Of a stretch of 64,000 nt of DNA, positions 63,517-64,000 are shown piece after piece. A model generated the notes under the pieces. It did not search any database. It worked only from the letters and a program-made list of their open reading frames with translations, and was not told the DNA's origin. The stretch comes from CAWAND01 sp963783335. Lineage in GTDB: Bacteria; Chloroflexota; Anaerolineae; Anaerolineales; E44-bin32. The position numbers and the translations under genes are program-made. Position 1 is the stretch's first letter, and the number at the start of each line of letters is the position of its first letter. Location of the stretch: positions 496,001 through 560,000 of the forward strand of contig CAWAND010000004.1 of assembly GCA_963783335.1 (NCBI GenBank), given 5' to 3'.

Positions 63517-64000
63517 ATGGCCGATAAGATTCTGATCATCGACGACGATGTCGACACCCTCAAGCTGGTCGGGCTTATGCTCGAACGCCAAGGGTATCAA
63601 ATCACGGTTGCCAGCAATGGCGCACAGGGCCTGACCAAGGCGAATGCTGAGAATCCAGATCTGATCTTGCTCGACGTCATGATGCCCGATATGGATGGTT
63701 ACGAGGTCACTCAGCTCTTGCGAAATGATCCCGGCCTGGCCCATATTCCGATCATCATGTTCACGGCCAAGTCGATGGTGGATGACAAGGTCGCCGGTTT
63801 TGAGGCAGGCGTAGACGACTACCTGACCAAGCCCACTCACCCGGCAGAACTCACAGCGCACGTCAAAGCCGTTCTCGCCCGCTCCAACCAAGCTCGGGCT
63901 GCCGCCGCTCCCGCAAGCAAGGACAAGGCAGCTGTCATCGCATTTGTGGGCACACGCGGCGGCCTAGGGACATCCACGGTGGCTGCCAATGTGGCGGTTT
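63517..64000 (+). CDS. Response-regulator receiver fused to a CpaE/MinD-like ATPase, partial
   Basis: The window holds 161 residues. Residues 1-120 are a complete receiver: LIIDDDVDTLKLVGLML, phospho-acceptor LLDVMMPDMDGYE, and MFTAKS with the conserved Lys in YLTKPTHP. After an Ala-rich linker the protein begins a ParA/MinD-type ATPase with the deviant Walker A VGTRGGLGTSTVAANVA, as in CpaE of tad pilus systems (TRGGxGxS). The 3' end is cut. ATG 63517 is the first in-frame ATG after the receiver start. A tad/flp pilus locus probably follows. It is divergent from the sensor kinase. Confidence 0.9.
   Translation, partial: MADKILIIDDDVDTLKLVGLMLERQGYQITVASNGAQGLTKANAENPDLILLDVMMPDMDGYEVTQLLRNDPGLAHIPIIMFTAKSMVDDKVAGFEAGVDDYLTKPTHPAELTAHVKAVLARSNQARAAAAPASKDKAAVIAFVGTRGGLGTSTVAANVAV

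Overview
The window reads as chromosomal DNA of an uncultured-type member of the Chloroflexota, most likely Anaerolineae. This is inferred from gene style: lipoproteins with long Thr-Pro-Thr linkers, a roadblock plus V4R pair, a cyclic-2,3-diphosphoglycerate-synthetase-like GTPase, a beta' subunit with a long coiled-coil insertion, giant GAF-type sensor kinases, and frequent non-AUG starts. No rRNA, insertion sequence, prophage or CRISPR array was seen.

Layout. 0-8 kb: an M50 protease (cut by the window start), a selenocysteine tRNA, a DsbA-cyclophilin fusion lipoprotein, a PrsW-type protease, a roadblock/V4R pair, a dolichyl-phosphate-mannose-synthase-like transferase, rsmA and a DUF348/G5/3D envelope protein. 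8-14 kb: SRP RNA, tRNA-Ser(GGA), then a minus-strand run of a propeller lipoprotein, M23 peptidase, GH1 glycosidase, acetyltransferase and LysM lipoprotein. 14-24 kb, plus strand: TPR protein, large sensor kinase, rpsT, argS, cDPGS-like protein and an unpaired DNA methyltransferase. 24-36 kb: degenerate response regulator, PfkB-like protein, M20 peptidase, GH36 alpha-galactosidase, msrB, DUF4332 protein, MFS transporter, TIM-barrel/NTF2 protein, dinB and a zinc-ribbon protein.

36-51 kb is an accessory biosynthesis and transport island. A minus-strand run holds an SsuA/TauA-like binding protein, a methyltransferase, an SsuC-like permease, a GT2 glycosyltransferase, an ABC exporter and two sulfotransferases. 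Divergent from it lie the importer ATPase and a stand-alone adenylation-carrier-thioesterase (A-T-TE) synthetase. A second A-T-TE enzyme converges on the first and is preceded by a second binding protein. Both adenylation domains lack the Asp that binds alpha-amino groups, so non-amino-acid substrates are likely. This is the best candidate for an undescribed pathway.

51-64 kb returns to core functions on the minus strand: CCA/poly(A) polymerase, hpt, tdk, bL31 (with a helix-hairpin-helix tail), bL27, bL21 (with a basic tail), rpoC (without rpoB beside it), and an 1107-residue sensor kinase. A divergent receiver-ParA/CpaE-like gene is cut by the window end.

Quality warning: twelve genes appear to carry a small indel and two more positions are in-frame TGA codons where Trp is expected. 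In each indel case the repaired length is a whole number of codons and the joined protein fits its family. The hits fall in unrelated genes, often in short homopolymers, so consensus errors are the simplest explanation. These genes are annotated over their full span.
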